Source: Syntrophaceae bacterium (GTDB lineage Bacteria; Desulfobacterota; Syntrophia; Syntrophales; Smithellaceae). Taken from it: a stretch of DNA of 53,692 nt. The DNA lies in NCBI GenBank assembly GCA_009773315.1, contig WRPE01000006.1:94296-147987 (forward strand), in the 5' to 3' direction. The notes beneath the pieces are model-generated. The model saw only the letters and a list, made by a program, of their open reading frames with translations, was not told where the DNA came from and did not search any database. Of this stretch, positions 1 through 7,796 are shown one piece after another. The position numbers and the translations under genes are program-made. Each line of letters opens with the position of its first letter. Positions within the stretch are counted from its first letter, which is position 1.

Positions 1-59
1 CTTCCCGTTTCATATCCGTAGACGGGATCTGGCAGACGGGGTATTGCCCAAACAAATAA

Positions 60-90
60 AGCCCTGAACATCCTTACGATGCTCAGGGCT
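60..90 (-). terminator. Intrinsic terminator after the lemA-family gene
   Basis: Perfect 8-bp arms AGCCCTGA and TCAGGGCT flank a partly paired loop. Read on the minus strand the hairpin is followed by TTTATTTG. It lies about 25 bases after the LemA stop codon, so it should end the three-gene minus-strand operon. Folding was judged by eye. Confidence 0.75.
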
Positions 91-114
91 CAAGCTGTCG
101 AAATTTAATCTGAA

Positions 115-687
115 TTAGAACTTTACTTTAGGCACCGCTTTTGCCGCTTCTTCGACTTGGAAGAAGGCTGCCTCTTTAAAACCGAACATACCGGCGACAA
201 AGTTTGCCGGGAACGTTCTGATGGCTTGATTGTATATTTTCACCGCGTCATTGTATCTCATTCTTTCCACGGCAATCCGGTTTTCTGTTCCGGCCAGTTC
301 ATCCTGCAGCTTCATGAAGTTTTGATTCGATTTCAAATCAGGATATCGCTCCACCACCACCATCAAACGGCTGAGCGCGCCGGATAATTGATTATTGGCC
401 GCGATCTTTTCGGGCACCGTTCCGGCACCGCCTACTTTAGAACGCGCATTGGTCACTTCCACCAGAACATCTTTTTCCTGTTTGGCGTAACCCTTAACGG
501 TTTCCACCAAGTTCGGTATTAAGTCATAACGGCGCTGCAGCTGATTTTCCACCTGAGACCAGGCCGCCTTTATCCCAACGTCCATTTGCACAAATTTGTT
601 GTAGTTACCGGCAAATATTGAATATACAGCAATGACCAGAACAGCAATAACCGCTACCACAATGAGAATTTTCTTTCCTGTCGACAT
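115..687 (-). CDS. LemA family protein
   Basis: A 190-residue membrane-anchored protein of the LemA family. Residues 5-27 form one strongly hydrophobic segment (ILIVVAVIAVLVIAVYSIFA), followed by a long helical domain. Family marks are the RRYDLIPNLVETVKGYA stretch near residue 52 and the C-terminal NQAIRTFPANFVAGMFGF motif. Length is normal for the family (about 185-200). LemA proteins have no firmly known biochemical role and often sit beside TPM-domain proteins. Here the TPM gene is two genes upstream on the same strand, with a nucleotidyltransferase between them, and a terminator follows. The ATG has a GGAGGGG ribosome site just upstream. Confidence 0.93.
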   Translation of the reverse strand: MSTGKKILIVVAVIAVLVIAVYSIFAGNYNKFVQMDVGIKAAWSQVENQLQRRYDLIPNLVETVKGYAKQEKDVLVEVTNARSKVGGAGTVPEKIAANNQLSGALSRLMVVVERYPDLKSNQNFMKLQDELAGTENRIAVERMRYNDAVKIYNQAIRTFPANFVAGMFGFKEAAFFQVEEAAKAVPKVKF

Positions 688-714
688 TTCCCCCTCCTCT
701 ATTATGTTAAATTA

Positions 715-1449
715 TTATAAACTATCGATGATGTGACACGCCTTTTCCACTTCCCGCAGATACTTTTTAAAAACGTCTATTACTTCGGTGCTGGAAAGTT
801 TATCGACGCCTTCTCTTATATCGAAGCACAGCATAAAAACCGCTGCGTCGATTGCAAAAACCTTGTTTATCTCTATGATCGTTTCGCGTTTGTTCCGCGG
901 CGCCTTTGCCTGCTTTAGATAAAGCATCGCATTAAAAATAGAAACAAATGCCATCACTGACCTACTAATCAGTTGCCTGACGGGGCGCGCCGACCCTTCA
1001 GACTCCAGATACCCTTCACGAAGCAGAAGAATCTTCCCCTTGAACTCGCGCTCAATTTGCAGGCGCAGGTCTTCCGGGTTGAAGACTAACGACTCAAGAA
1101 CATTTTCGCCATGAATCAAAATCGAATTGTTTTTCATATTAAGAAATTCAATGGGGTACGCATCCAGCGATGACTCAATAAAGGCTTTCGTCATCACCCG
1201 CGGCATAGCCACATTGCGTTTTTTCCAGTTCTTGACCAGAGCAAATCCATCTTCCAGGCGGTTGATGCCTTCCGGCGTCAGAACAATCAGGATATTAATA
1301 TCCGATTTTCCTTTCACATAGGCCCCGCCGGCAGCACTTCCATATAGCATCAGCGAAATCAGATCTTTGCCGAACGCTTTCAGATAGTCCTTCGTTAAAG
1401 GAACGAAAATGTCTTGAGGTTGATCCGGTATTTTTGCCATGCTCTCCAC
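715..1449 (-). CDS. Nucleotidyltransferase-domain protein
   Basis: A 244-residue soluble protein. The N-terminal third carries the nucleotidyltransferase-fold signature LYGSAAGGAYVKGKSDINIL (about residues 36-55): GS followed by an acidic SDIN motif that would bind metal. The rest is largely helical, like the helical domains attached to stand-alone nucleotidyltransferases, and contains a hydrophobic stretch near residue 165 (SVMAFVSIFNAMLYLKQA). It starts 9 bases after the TPM gene stop and ends 27 bases before LemA, so all three are probably one transcript. The substrate cannot be told from sequence; antibiotic adenylation, nucleotide transfer to a protein and a MNT-type antitoxin role are all open. 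No HEPN partner gene is adjacent. Confidence 0.8.
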   Translation of the reverse strand: MESMAKIPDQPQDIFVPLTKDYLKAFGKDLISLMLYGSAAGGAYVKGKSDINILIVLTPEGINRLEDGFALVKNWKKRNVAMPRVMTKAFIESSLDAYPIEFLNMKNNSILIHGENVLESLVFNPEDLRLQIEREFKGKILLLREGYLESEGSARPVRQLISRSVMAFVSIFNAMLYLKQAKAPRNKRETIIEINKVFAIDAAVFMLCFDIREGVDKLSSTEVIDVFKKYLREVEKACHIIDSL

Positions 1450-1458
1450 CCTTATTGT

Positions 1459-2256
1459 TTAATAATCGCCACCTGCTCCGCCGCCGCCACTTCCACCGCC
1501 GCCGAAACCGCCAAACCCGCCGCCGAAACCGCCAAACCCGCCGCCGCCACGACCACTGCTGCTGACCAGCAACAATAATAGCCAGGGCAGCATGGACCGG
1601 CCGGTTTTGGTTCCCAGAAGCACCACGGCAGCAATGAAGAAAATGATTAATCCGACAATATTAAAGCCCTTTTTCTCCGGACGAGCTTTTGTCCCGTAGG
1701 GCGATGCAACACCCGTTAATTGAACACCCGCATCCTTGGCAATATAAGTGCCGCAGGCAAACATAGCATTATAAAGAGCTTTGCCCGTCTCACCTTTTTT
1801 GAGGTGCGGCACTACATACTTGTCCCGTATTTCGCCCACTAACCCATCCGGCAGTATTCCCTCAACACCATAGCCGGTTTCAATGCGAATTTTCCGCTCT
1901 TTGACGGCAAGGAATATTAGGACGCCTTTATCTTTGCCTTTTTCCCCAATGCCCCAGGCTTTGTATAACCCATTCACATAAAGCGTAATTTCTTCCGTTG
2001 GTCCAATTTCCGGCATCGTGACCACGACAACCGCTGTTCTTGTTTTCTGCCATATCTCATTCGCCAGCGATTCCATTTTAGCGGCGTTGGCCTGATCAAT
2101 CACGTTGGCAAAGTCATTGACTGCCGTTCCCTTCGATGGTGGATATTTTTCTGCCGCAAAAACAGCACCCGCCGCCAGAGCAATAAAGATTGCCGCGCAC
2201 AGGACTATTAATATTTTGCATCCGTGATTTAAAGGCTGAATATATTTACTTCCCAC
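1459..2256 (-). CDS. TPM domain protein with glycine-rich tail (YgcG type)
   Basis: A 265-residue envelope protein. It has an N-terminal signal sequence (about residues 14-34, ending AGAVFAAEKY), a TPM domain (about 45-170) with the family motifs TRTAVVVVTMPEIG, KGVLIFLAVKERKIRIETGYG and EGILPDGLVGEI, one transmembrane helix (about 197-215), and a C-terminus made almost only of Gly, Phe and Ser. That layout is typical of YgcG-like TPM proteins paired with LemA. The start is GTG. It is the first gene of a three-gene minus-strand operon. The GGFGG tail is encoded by a short GC-rich tandem repeat (about 1478-1550), a place where slippage and length variation would be expected. Confidence 0.9.
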   Translation of the reverse strand: MGSKYIQPLNHGCKILIVLCAAIFIALAAGAVFAAEKYPPSKGTAVNDFANVIDQANAAKMESLANEIWQKTRTAVVVVTMPEIGPTEEITLYVNGLYKAWGIGEKGKDKGVLIFLAVKERKIRIETGYGVEGILPDGLVGEIRDKYVVPHLKKGETGKALYNAMFACGTYIAKDAGVQLTGVASPYGTKARPEKKGFNIVGLIIFFIAAVVLLGTKTGRSMLPWLLLLLVSSSGRGGGGFGGFGGGFGGFGGGGSGGGGAGGDY

Positions 2257-2437
2257 AGAATACCCTTAACGTTCTTCTGATTGAGCAACAACATGCCATA
2301 CTTTCTAGTAGGTTGACTATTGCGTAAAGCTCATTCCCTGTCAAGGCGGAAATATAAGCAGCAGATACTGCTTGCGCAAGAGGCTGTTAGATACTAAAGA
2401 TAAGCAATTCTGAACATGTTTGTAATATTTGTAACTT

Positions 2438-3973
2438 ATGACTGCAAAAATAATTTTAATTCATCCACCCGTCGCAAAACCCTCTGAACCGCCGGCAGGA
2501 ATTGCCAAACTGTCTTCTTGTCTGCAAGCGAACGGCGTTGACCATCGGGTGATCGACGCCAATCTGGAAGGCATTCTCCATCTGATGCGAGTCTTCGCCC
2601 AGGCCGGCGCGCCTTCCGGCCGCTGGAACGTCCGCGCCTGCAAAAACCTGGAAGCCAACCTGGCCGCCCTGCAAAACCCTGACACCTTCGGCAACAAAAG
2701 CCGCTACTCCCGCATCGTGCTGGATGTCAATCACGTTTTGAATTTAGCTGGGAAACCCTACGGCGTAAACCTTTCCTTGTCCGACTATACAGACAACAAA
2801 CTATCCCCGGTGAAAAGCGGCGACTTGATCCGGGCTGCCGAAAATCCCGAAACCAACCCTTTCTATCCTTACTTTTCCGGACGTCTGACGCAAGTGTTGG
2901 CGGAGTCTCCAGAGTTTATCGGCTTTTCGCTTAATTTTTTAAGCCAGGCGATTTGTACGATGGCCATGATCGGCTTTATCAAAACAATTCACCCCCGGCA
3001 GAAAATTATTCTGGGCGGGTCCCTGACAACATCCTGGGTCCAGAGAACCGGCCGGACCAATCTTTTTTCCGGCCTTGTGGAGGAAATCGTGGCCGGCGCG
3101 GGAGAAGATAAATTGCTGGAACTTTTGGGAGTAAAAGATATCCAAAGACGCGCCTCAACAGATTACCGTCTCCTGATCGAGCATCGCTATCTTTCTCCAG
3201 GTTTTATCATGCCTTACAGTTCGGCGCGCGGCTGCTGGTGGCGAAAGTGCGCGTTTTGCCCGGAGAAAGCCGAAGCTAATCCCTATCTGCCCCAGCCCGT
3301 CACAGAGACCATCGGAGAATTGCAGACGCTGACGCAGCAGACGCATCCATCGCTGATTCACCTTCTGGATAGTTCCATCGCTCCGGCGCTTTTAAAGGCG
3401 CTGGCGGAACAACCACCGGGTGCGCCCTGGTATGGTTTTACCCGCGTTACCCGGCATTTAGCCGATGAGGATTTTTGTCGGGCGTTGAAAGCCGGCGGCT
3501 GCGCGATGCTGAAACTCGGCATGGAGTCCGGCGATCAGACCGTCCTTGATCATTTGAACAAAGGCATTGATCTTCAAACAGCCTTGGCGGCGCTCAAGGC
3601 TCTGAAGAATGCCGGTATTGCCACCTATTGCTATTTTCTCTTCGGTACGCCACCGGAAGACGAAGCGGCCGCGTTGAAAACGCTGGATTTCGTCTCCCGT
3701 CACGCCGACTGCATTGACTTTCTGAATCTCGCGATCTTTAATCTACCCGCTACCAGTATGGAGGCGGAAAGACTCGCCACACAGGATTTTTATGAAGGCG
3801 ATTTATCATTATACAAAAATTTCCATCATCCCGGAGGCTGGCAACGCCCCAAAGTCCGCAATTTCCTAGCTAAAACATTCAAGAAGCATCCCGCAATAGC
3901 GCCGATTGTCAAGCGCGTCCCGGAATTTTTCACCTCCAACCATGCGCCGTTTTTTACTTTTCCAAATAAATAA
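2438..3973 (+). CDS. B12-binding domain radical SAM protein
   Basis: A 511-residue radical SAM enzyme. The first half resembles a cobalamin-binding domain: it opens IILIHPPVAKPSEPPAGIA and contains EFIGFSLNFLSQ and KIILGGSLTTSW, but the DxHxxG motif for base-off B12 is not obvious. The radical SAM core follows the cluster motif RGCWWRKCAFC (about residues 266-276), spaced C-x4-C-x2-C rather than C-x3-C-x2-C, a spacing also seen in some B12-type radical SAM enzymes. The C-terminal part has LKLGMESGDQTVLDHLNKGI, usual for this group. The reaction is unknown. The start has no clear Shine-Dalgarno sequence. It precedes nrdJ with a 110-base gap, and both are B12-linked by family. Confidence 0.85.
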   Translation: MTAKIILIHPPVAKPSEPPAGIAKLSSCLQANGVDHRVIDANLEGILHLMRVFAQAGAPSGRWNVRACKNLEANLAALQNPDTFGNKSRYSRIVLDVNHVLNLAGKPYGVNLSLSDYTDNKLSPVKSGDLIRAAENPETNPFYPYFSGRLTQVLAESPEFIGFSLNFLSQAICTMAMIGFIKTIHPRQKIILGGSLTTSWVQRTGRTNLFSGLVEEIVAGAGEDKLLELLGVKDIQRRASTDYRLLIEHRYLSPGFIMPYSSARGCWWRKCAFCPEKAEANPYLPQPVTETIGELQTLTQQTHPSLIHLLDSSIAPALLKALAEQPPGAPWYGFTRVTRHLADEDFCRALKAGGCAMLKLGMESGDQTVLDHLNKGIDLQTALAALKALKNAGIATYCYFLFGTPPEDEAAALKTLDFVSRHADCIDFLNLAIFNLPATSMEAERLATQDFYEGDLSLYKNFHHPGGWQRPKVRNFLAKTFKKHPAIAPIVKRVPEFFTSNHAPFFTFPNK

Positions 3974-4083
3974 TTTCCTCCTATTGACAAGGCCTAGATG
4001 TTGTGGTTAATGATTTCCATCATACCACATATAGTGTTTTTTATTTAACAACCTTCTTACCCTATTCAAAGGAGTTCAGCCTA

Positions 4084-6315
4084 ATGGAAAAAAAGACTTA
4101 TACCCCCATCATTCCGGAATTAACGAAAAACGCAATTACCGTTTTGGAGCGGCGCTATTTGAAGCGCGATAAAGAGGGGAAGGTGCTGGAGACTCCTGTT
4201 CAAATGTTTCGGCGCGTGGCGGATACCATTGCTGCCGCAGATAAGAAGTTTCATGAAAAGGCTGATTCGACCCTGATCGCTGAAGAATTCTATCATATGA
4301 TGACCCATTTAGAATTTCTTCCCAACTCCCCTACCTTAATGAATGCCGGGCGTGAACTGGGACAACTGTCGGCTTGTTTTGTCTTGCCGGTCGGCGATTC
4401 CATGGAAGAAATATTCGACGCTGTTAAGTTCACGGCGCTAATTCATAAATCCGGCGGCGGCACCGGTTTTTCCTTTTCCCGATTGCGTCCGGCCAATGAT
4501 GTCGTTCTAACCACCACCGGCATTTCCAGCGGCCCGATCTCTTTCATGCGTGTTTTCGATGTGGCCACTGAAACAATCAAGCAGGGCGGAACCAGACGGG
4601 GCGCCAACATGGGCATCCTGCGCGTCGATCATCCGGACATCATGAATTTCATCATGTGCAAGGCCGACAAAAAGCAGCTTAATAATTTCAACATTTCCGT
4701 GGGTCTGACCGAAGCCTTCATGAAGGCTGTGGAAAAAGATGAAAATTACGACCTTATCAATCCCCGCGACAGACAGGTTTCCGGGGCCCTCAATGCACGT
4801 AAAGTTTTTAATCGGATTATCACGCAGGCCTGGGAAAACGGCGAACCGGGCATTGTCTTTCTCGATCGGCTCAACCGTGACAACCCGACACCCCATGTCG
4901 GCATAATCGAATCGACTAATCCGTGCGGAGAACAACCGCTTCTGCCCTATGAATCGTGCAATCTCGGCTCCATCAACCTGAGTAAGATGGTTCAAGACGG
5001 CAAGATCAATTGGAAACGGCTTAGCGACGTTGTTCACCTGGCCGTGCATTTTCTGGATAATGTCGTGGAGGTCAATAACTATCCCCTGCCCCAGATTGCC
5101 GAGATGACCCTGGGCAACCGCAAAATTGGACTGGGTGTCATGGGCTGGGCGGATATGCTGATTAGGCTTCGCATTCCTTACAACACCGAGGAAGCTATTG
5201 AACTGGCCCATAAAGTCATGGGGTTCATCAATGAACAGGGGCACGCCGCATCGCAGGCACTGGCCAAGGCTCGCGGCGCATTCCCGAATTTTAAAGGATC
5301 CGTCTATGATAAAAAAGGCGAACCGCTGATACGCAACGCCACCGTGACCACCATCGCGCCCACCGGAACGATTTCGATTATGGCCAATTCCTCTTCCGGC
5401 GTGGAACCGCTCTTTGCCGTATCTTACGTCCGTCAGGTGATGGACAACGATATCCTGTTGGAAGTTCATCCCTATTTTGAAGCCATCGCCAAAGAAAGAG
5501 GGTTTTACTCAACCGAACTCATGCAGCGCATTGCCGAACACGGCACGCTTCACGCTCTTACCGAAATCCCGGAAGACATCCGCAGTTTGTTTGTGACCGC
5601 GCACGACATTTCACCGGACGTGCATATCCGGATGCAGGCCGCCTTTCAGAAACACACCGACAATGCCGTCAGCAAAACGGTCAACTTCACCAACGGGGCC
5701 ACCATTGCCGATGTCGCCCGCGTCTATGAGCTGGCCTATCAGCTCGACTGCAAGGGCGTCACAATTTACCGCGACGGTTCCCGCGATCAGCAGGTGCTGA
5801 GTGTCGGGAAAAAACAGGAAGCGGCTGTGCCCACCGATGTGGATAAAGACCAATCAACGACCAAACGCGAACGGCCCAAAATCCTTAAAGGCTGGACCTA
5901 TCAGATGCAGACCGGCTGCGGACCGCTTTATGTGACGGTTAACGAGGACGCCACCGGTTTATTTGAACTCTTCACCACGATGGGGAAGGCCGGCGGATGC
6001 GCTGCATCCCAGAGCGAAGCCATTGGACGCATGGTGTCGCTCGCGTGGCGCAGTGGACTTCAGGCGCGCCAGGTCATCAAACAGCTACAGGGCATTTCCT
6101 GTCACTCGCCGTCCGGCTTCGGTGAAAATAAGATCATGTCCTGCGCCGACGCGGTGGCCAAGGCAATTCAGGCTCACGTAGAGGCCAACGGCGGCAAGGT
6201 GCAGCATGAAAAACGCGCCTTCCGCAAAGGCGCCTGCCCCGACTGCGGGGGCATTGTCGAGCACGAAGGCGGCTGCGCCGTCTGCCGCCTTTGCGGCTAC
6301 AGCGAGTGCGCGTAA
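4084..6315 (+). CDS. nrdJ: Vitamin B12-dependent (class II) ribonucleotide reductase
   Basis: Adenosylcobalamin-dependent reductase that makes deoxyribonucleotides, 743 residues, normal for the compact NrdJ family. Key features are the early Cys in LSACFVLPVGDSMEEI, the active-site loop NPCGEQPLLPYESCNLGS with the N-x-C-x-E triad, the phosphate-binding region ATVTTIAPTGTISIMA, and a C-terminal Cys-rich tail (CPDCGGIVEHEGGCAVC, then CGYSEC) that probably relays electrons. The ATG at 4084 is preferred over an in-frame GTG at 4003 because AAAGGAG lies at 4068-4074 and because a possible -35 (TTGACA, 3984-3989) would put the promoter over the longer N-terminus. No cobalamin riboswitch was recognised upstream. 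An oxygen-independent enzyme suits an anaerobe. Confidence 0.97.
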   Translation: MEKKTYTPIIPELTKNAITVLERRYLKRDKEGKVLETPVQMFRRVADTIAAADKKFHEKADSTLIAEEFYHMMTHLEFLPNSPTLMNAGRELGQLSACFVLPVGDSMEEIFDAVKFTALIHKSGGGTGFSFSRLRPANDVVLTTTGISSGPISFMRVFDVATETIKQGGTRRGANMGILRVDHPDIMNFIMCKADKKQLNNFNISVGLTEAFMKAVEKDENYDLINPRDRQVSGALNARKVFNRIITQAWENGEPGIVFLDRLNRDNPTPHVGIIESTNPCGEQPLLPYESCNLGSINLSKMVQDGKINWKRLSDVVHLAVHFLDNVVEVNNYPLPQIAEMTLGNRKIGLGVMGWADMLIRLRIPYNTEEAIELAHKVMGFINEQGHAASQALAKARGAFPNFKGSVYDKKGEPLIRNATVTTIAPTGTISIMANSSSGVEPLFAVSYVRQVMDNDILLEVHPYFEAIAKERGFYSTELMQRIAEHGTLHALTEIPEDIRSLFVTAHDISPDVHIRMQAAFQKHTDNAVSKTVNFTNGATIADVARVYELAYQLDCKGVTIYRDGSRDQQVLSVGKKQEAAVPTDVDKDQSTTKRERPKILKGWTYQMQTGCGPLYVTVNEDATGLFELFTTMGKAGGCAASQSEAIGRMVSLAWRSGLQARQVIKQLQGISCHSPSGFGENKIMSCADAVAKAIQAHVEANGGKVQHEKRAFRKGACPDCGGIVEHEGGCAVCRLCGYSECA

Positions 6316-6665
6316 ACACTGAATTTGTTATACTAGCATCGCCAAATGATATAAAATTGATATTTCGAGACTTGGCTCCATTAACTTGAGGCAACAAAAG
6401 AACATTGTTAGCTTCTTACCTTTCTTCTCTACAGATCCCCTCAGCGTTTCTTCTGCTCTTGCGACGCAGTCAGTTAAGAAAGGGGGAAAGCTGCGCCTGG
6501 ATTTTCAGTAATTCCTGGATATACCCTAAGGGGCACACCGCCGGCCTGCGCCAGAATGTACGTCGTTTCTCTTATGTAATATCGGGGCTTGCTTTTTTAC
6601 ATAGAGGTATGACGAAGTTTGCATAATTTATTGCCGGAATAATAAATAAAATATGGAGGTCACTC
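6316..6665. other. 350-base gap without a recognisable gene
   Basis: Between nrdJ and the 4Fe-4S gene. The only open frame of note (73 codons from 6405) has no ribosome site and an implausible composition. The last bases hold a good GGAGG (6655-6659) for the next gene. The middle (about 6400-6570) is richer in GC than the ends and could be a degraded gene, but nothing identifiable was seen. Confidence 0.5.
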
Positions 6666-7310
6666 ATGAGTGCTGCACTGAAAGAAAAAATAAAAAATTA
6701 CGCCATGACTCTCGGAATAGACGATTTCGGTTTTGCCGCGGTGGCAGATTACCAAAGCCCCCAGGGACCGAAGATTGAGACGATATTCCCTGAGGCGAAA
6801 TCAATTGTTGTGGCCTGCGTTAAAGAGATGTCTCATGTGGAGAGCCCCAATCCTCAGATTGCCATGAATGGGCGACTCGACATTATGGAATACGCACGGT
6901 CAACCAATTACAAGATTTCACGGTTTCTGGAAAAAGAATGTGGCGCCCGCGCGATGAGCGTGCCTCTTTCTTATCCCCTGGAGCTGACCCCGCAAAATTC
7001 CCGTAGTGTCGCCGATGTATCGCTTCGGCATGCCGCCGTGGCGGCAGGCCTCGGCGTTTTTGGCCGTCATAACCTGGTGATTCATCCACGTCTGGGACCA
7101 CGTGTTCTCTTCATAGCGGTGCTCACCGATCTGGCGCTCCCATCGGATCCCCAGGTCACCGAGGACCTCTGCACCCACTGCAACCTTTGTAGTGATACCT
7201 TTCATTGTGCAGAGGGGAACATAATGGATTCTGATCTGAGACAATTTCTCAACGACAAAATGGCCTACAGAGAAACCATCGGTGCCGATAACCGCATCCC
7301 CATTCGGTGA
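6666..7310 (+). CDS. Epoxyqueuosine reductase-like 4Fe-4S protein, probably 3'-truncated
   Basis: A 214-residue frame resembling the QueG-like/4Fe-4S double-cluster family that lacks a proven function. The N-terminal part (IKNYAMTLGIDDFGFAAVADY) and the central RHAAVAAGLGVFGRHNLVIHPRLGPRV block (about 118-144, given in shortened form: AAVAAGLGVFG, HPRLGPRV) are typical. Only one partial cluster motif, CTHCNLC, is left near residue 174; the second ferredoxin motif and the usual C-terminal region are missing. The frame then runs into the 3' end of a CoA-transferase remnant on the other strand, so the gene probably lost its end in a deletion. GGAGG sits 6 bases before the ATG. It may still be expressed, but a complete electron-transfer unit is unlikely. 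Confidence 0.65.
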   Translation: MSAALKEKIKNYAMTLGIDDFGFAAVADYQSPQGPKIETIFPEAKSIVVACVKEMSHVESPNPQIAMNGRLDIMEYARSTNYKISRFLEKECGARAMSVPLSYPLELTPQNSRSVADVSLRHAAVAAGLGVFGRHNLVIHPRLGPRVLFIAVLTDLALPSDPQVTEDLCTHCNLCSDTFHCAEGNIMDSDLRQFLNDKMAYRETIGADNRIPIR

Positions 7311-7644
7311 CAACGTAAAAAGCCCAGGCCCGTGGTATCGACGTGATTCCCTGGAGATCGGGGACAATCCTGGAGACGACCTGATCACCGACCCTGCGGG
7401 TCGATTTGAGGCAGATAAAAGCTTTGCCCCCTTTCGATTTCGCCGCACCGGCAACAAAATCGCCCTGGCCGCCCGACCCGGAGATCTGCCTGTCGCCGAC
7501 CCTTTTGGCCAGAGCACTGTCCAAGGTCACAGGGGTCATGACGAAATGGCTGTAATAGACCCAGTCCACCGATTTGACGACCTTAACGGCATCATCGGCA
7601 GTTCTGAGCTTGTTGCGATATTGATCCCAGATGGTTTTTCTCAT
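7249..7644 (-). pseudogene. Internally deleted acetyl-CoA hydrolase/CoA-transferase remnant
   Basis: The first 51 codons look like the N-terminus of a butyryl-CoA:acetate-type CoA-transferase (MRKTIWDQYRNKL, then ADDAVKVVKSVDW and TLDSALAKRVGD) with a good ribosome site (AAGGAGCGG) before the ATG at 7644. The frame then jumps directly to C-terminal family sequence: SGGQGDFVAGAAKSKGGKAF, SRIVPDLQGI and YVVTEWG. A family member has about 430-460 residues, so roughly 300 residues, including the catalytic Glu region, are missing without loss of frame. After TEWG the family sequence ends and an unrelated tail runs to a stop, opposite the end of the 4Fe-4S gene. The gene is almost certainly dead as a CoA-transferase. 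Confidence 0.75.
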
Positions 7645-7731
7645 GTCGGCCGCTCCTTGACAAGTTTTATCGAAGACTTCAGGGAAATAATTTTCTTGCA
7701 ATTTTTCAAATAGGATTTTATGTGAAAGACA

Positions 7732-7759
7732 TTGGCTTACTTTCGGGCGTTCTTATAAT
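7732..7759 (+). promoter_or_regulatory. Probable sigma-70 promoter of the acyl-CoA synthetase gene
   Basis: TTGGCT (7732-7737) and a consensus TATAAT (7754-7759) are separated by 16 bases, 37 bases before the acyl-CoA synthetase ATG. The -35 matches four of six consensus bases. The region also separates this gene from the divergent CoA-transferase remnant. Confidence 0.55.
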
Positions 7760-7796
7760 ATAGATATTTTTTAGCAAATGGAAAAGCAGGGGAATA

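Noticed and set aside
4003-4083. GTG start adding 27 residues to nrdJ
   Set aside because: The ATG at 4084 has AAAGGAG at good spacing, and the extension lies where the promoter may be and does not resemble NrdJ.
3974-4083. Cobalamin riboswitch before nrdJ
   Set aside because: The gap is too short and lacks the conserved B12-box sequence.
4507-5469. 320-codon open frame antisense to nrdJ
   Set aside because: Shadow of the well-supported sense gene; no ribosome site or family.
6405-6626. 73-codon plus-strand open frame between nrdJ and the 4Fe-4S gene
   Set aside because: No ribosome site, odd composition and no recognisable family.
7282-7713. 143-codon plus-strand frame over the CoA-transferase remnant
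   Set aside because: The minus-strand frame clearly matches CoA-transferase ends, so the plus frame is a shadow.
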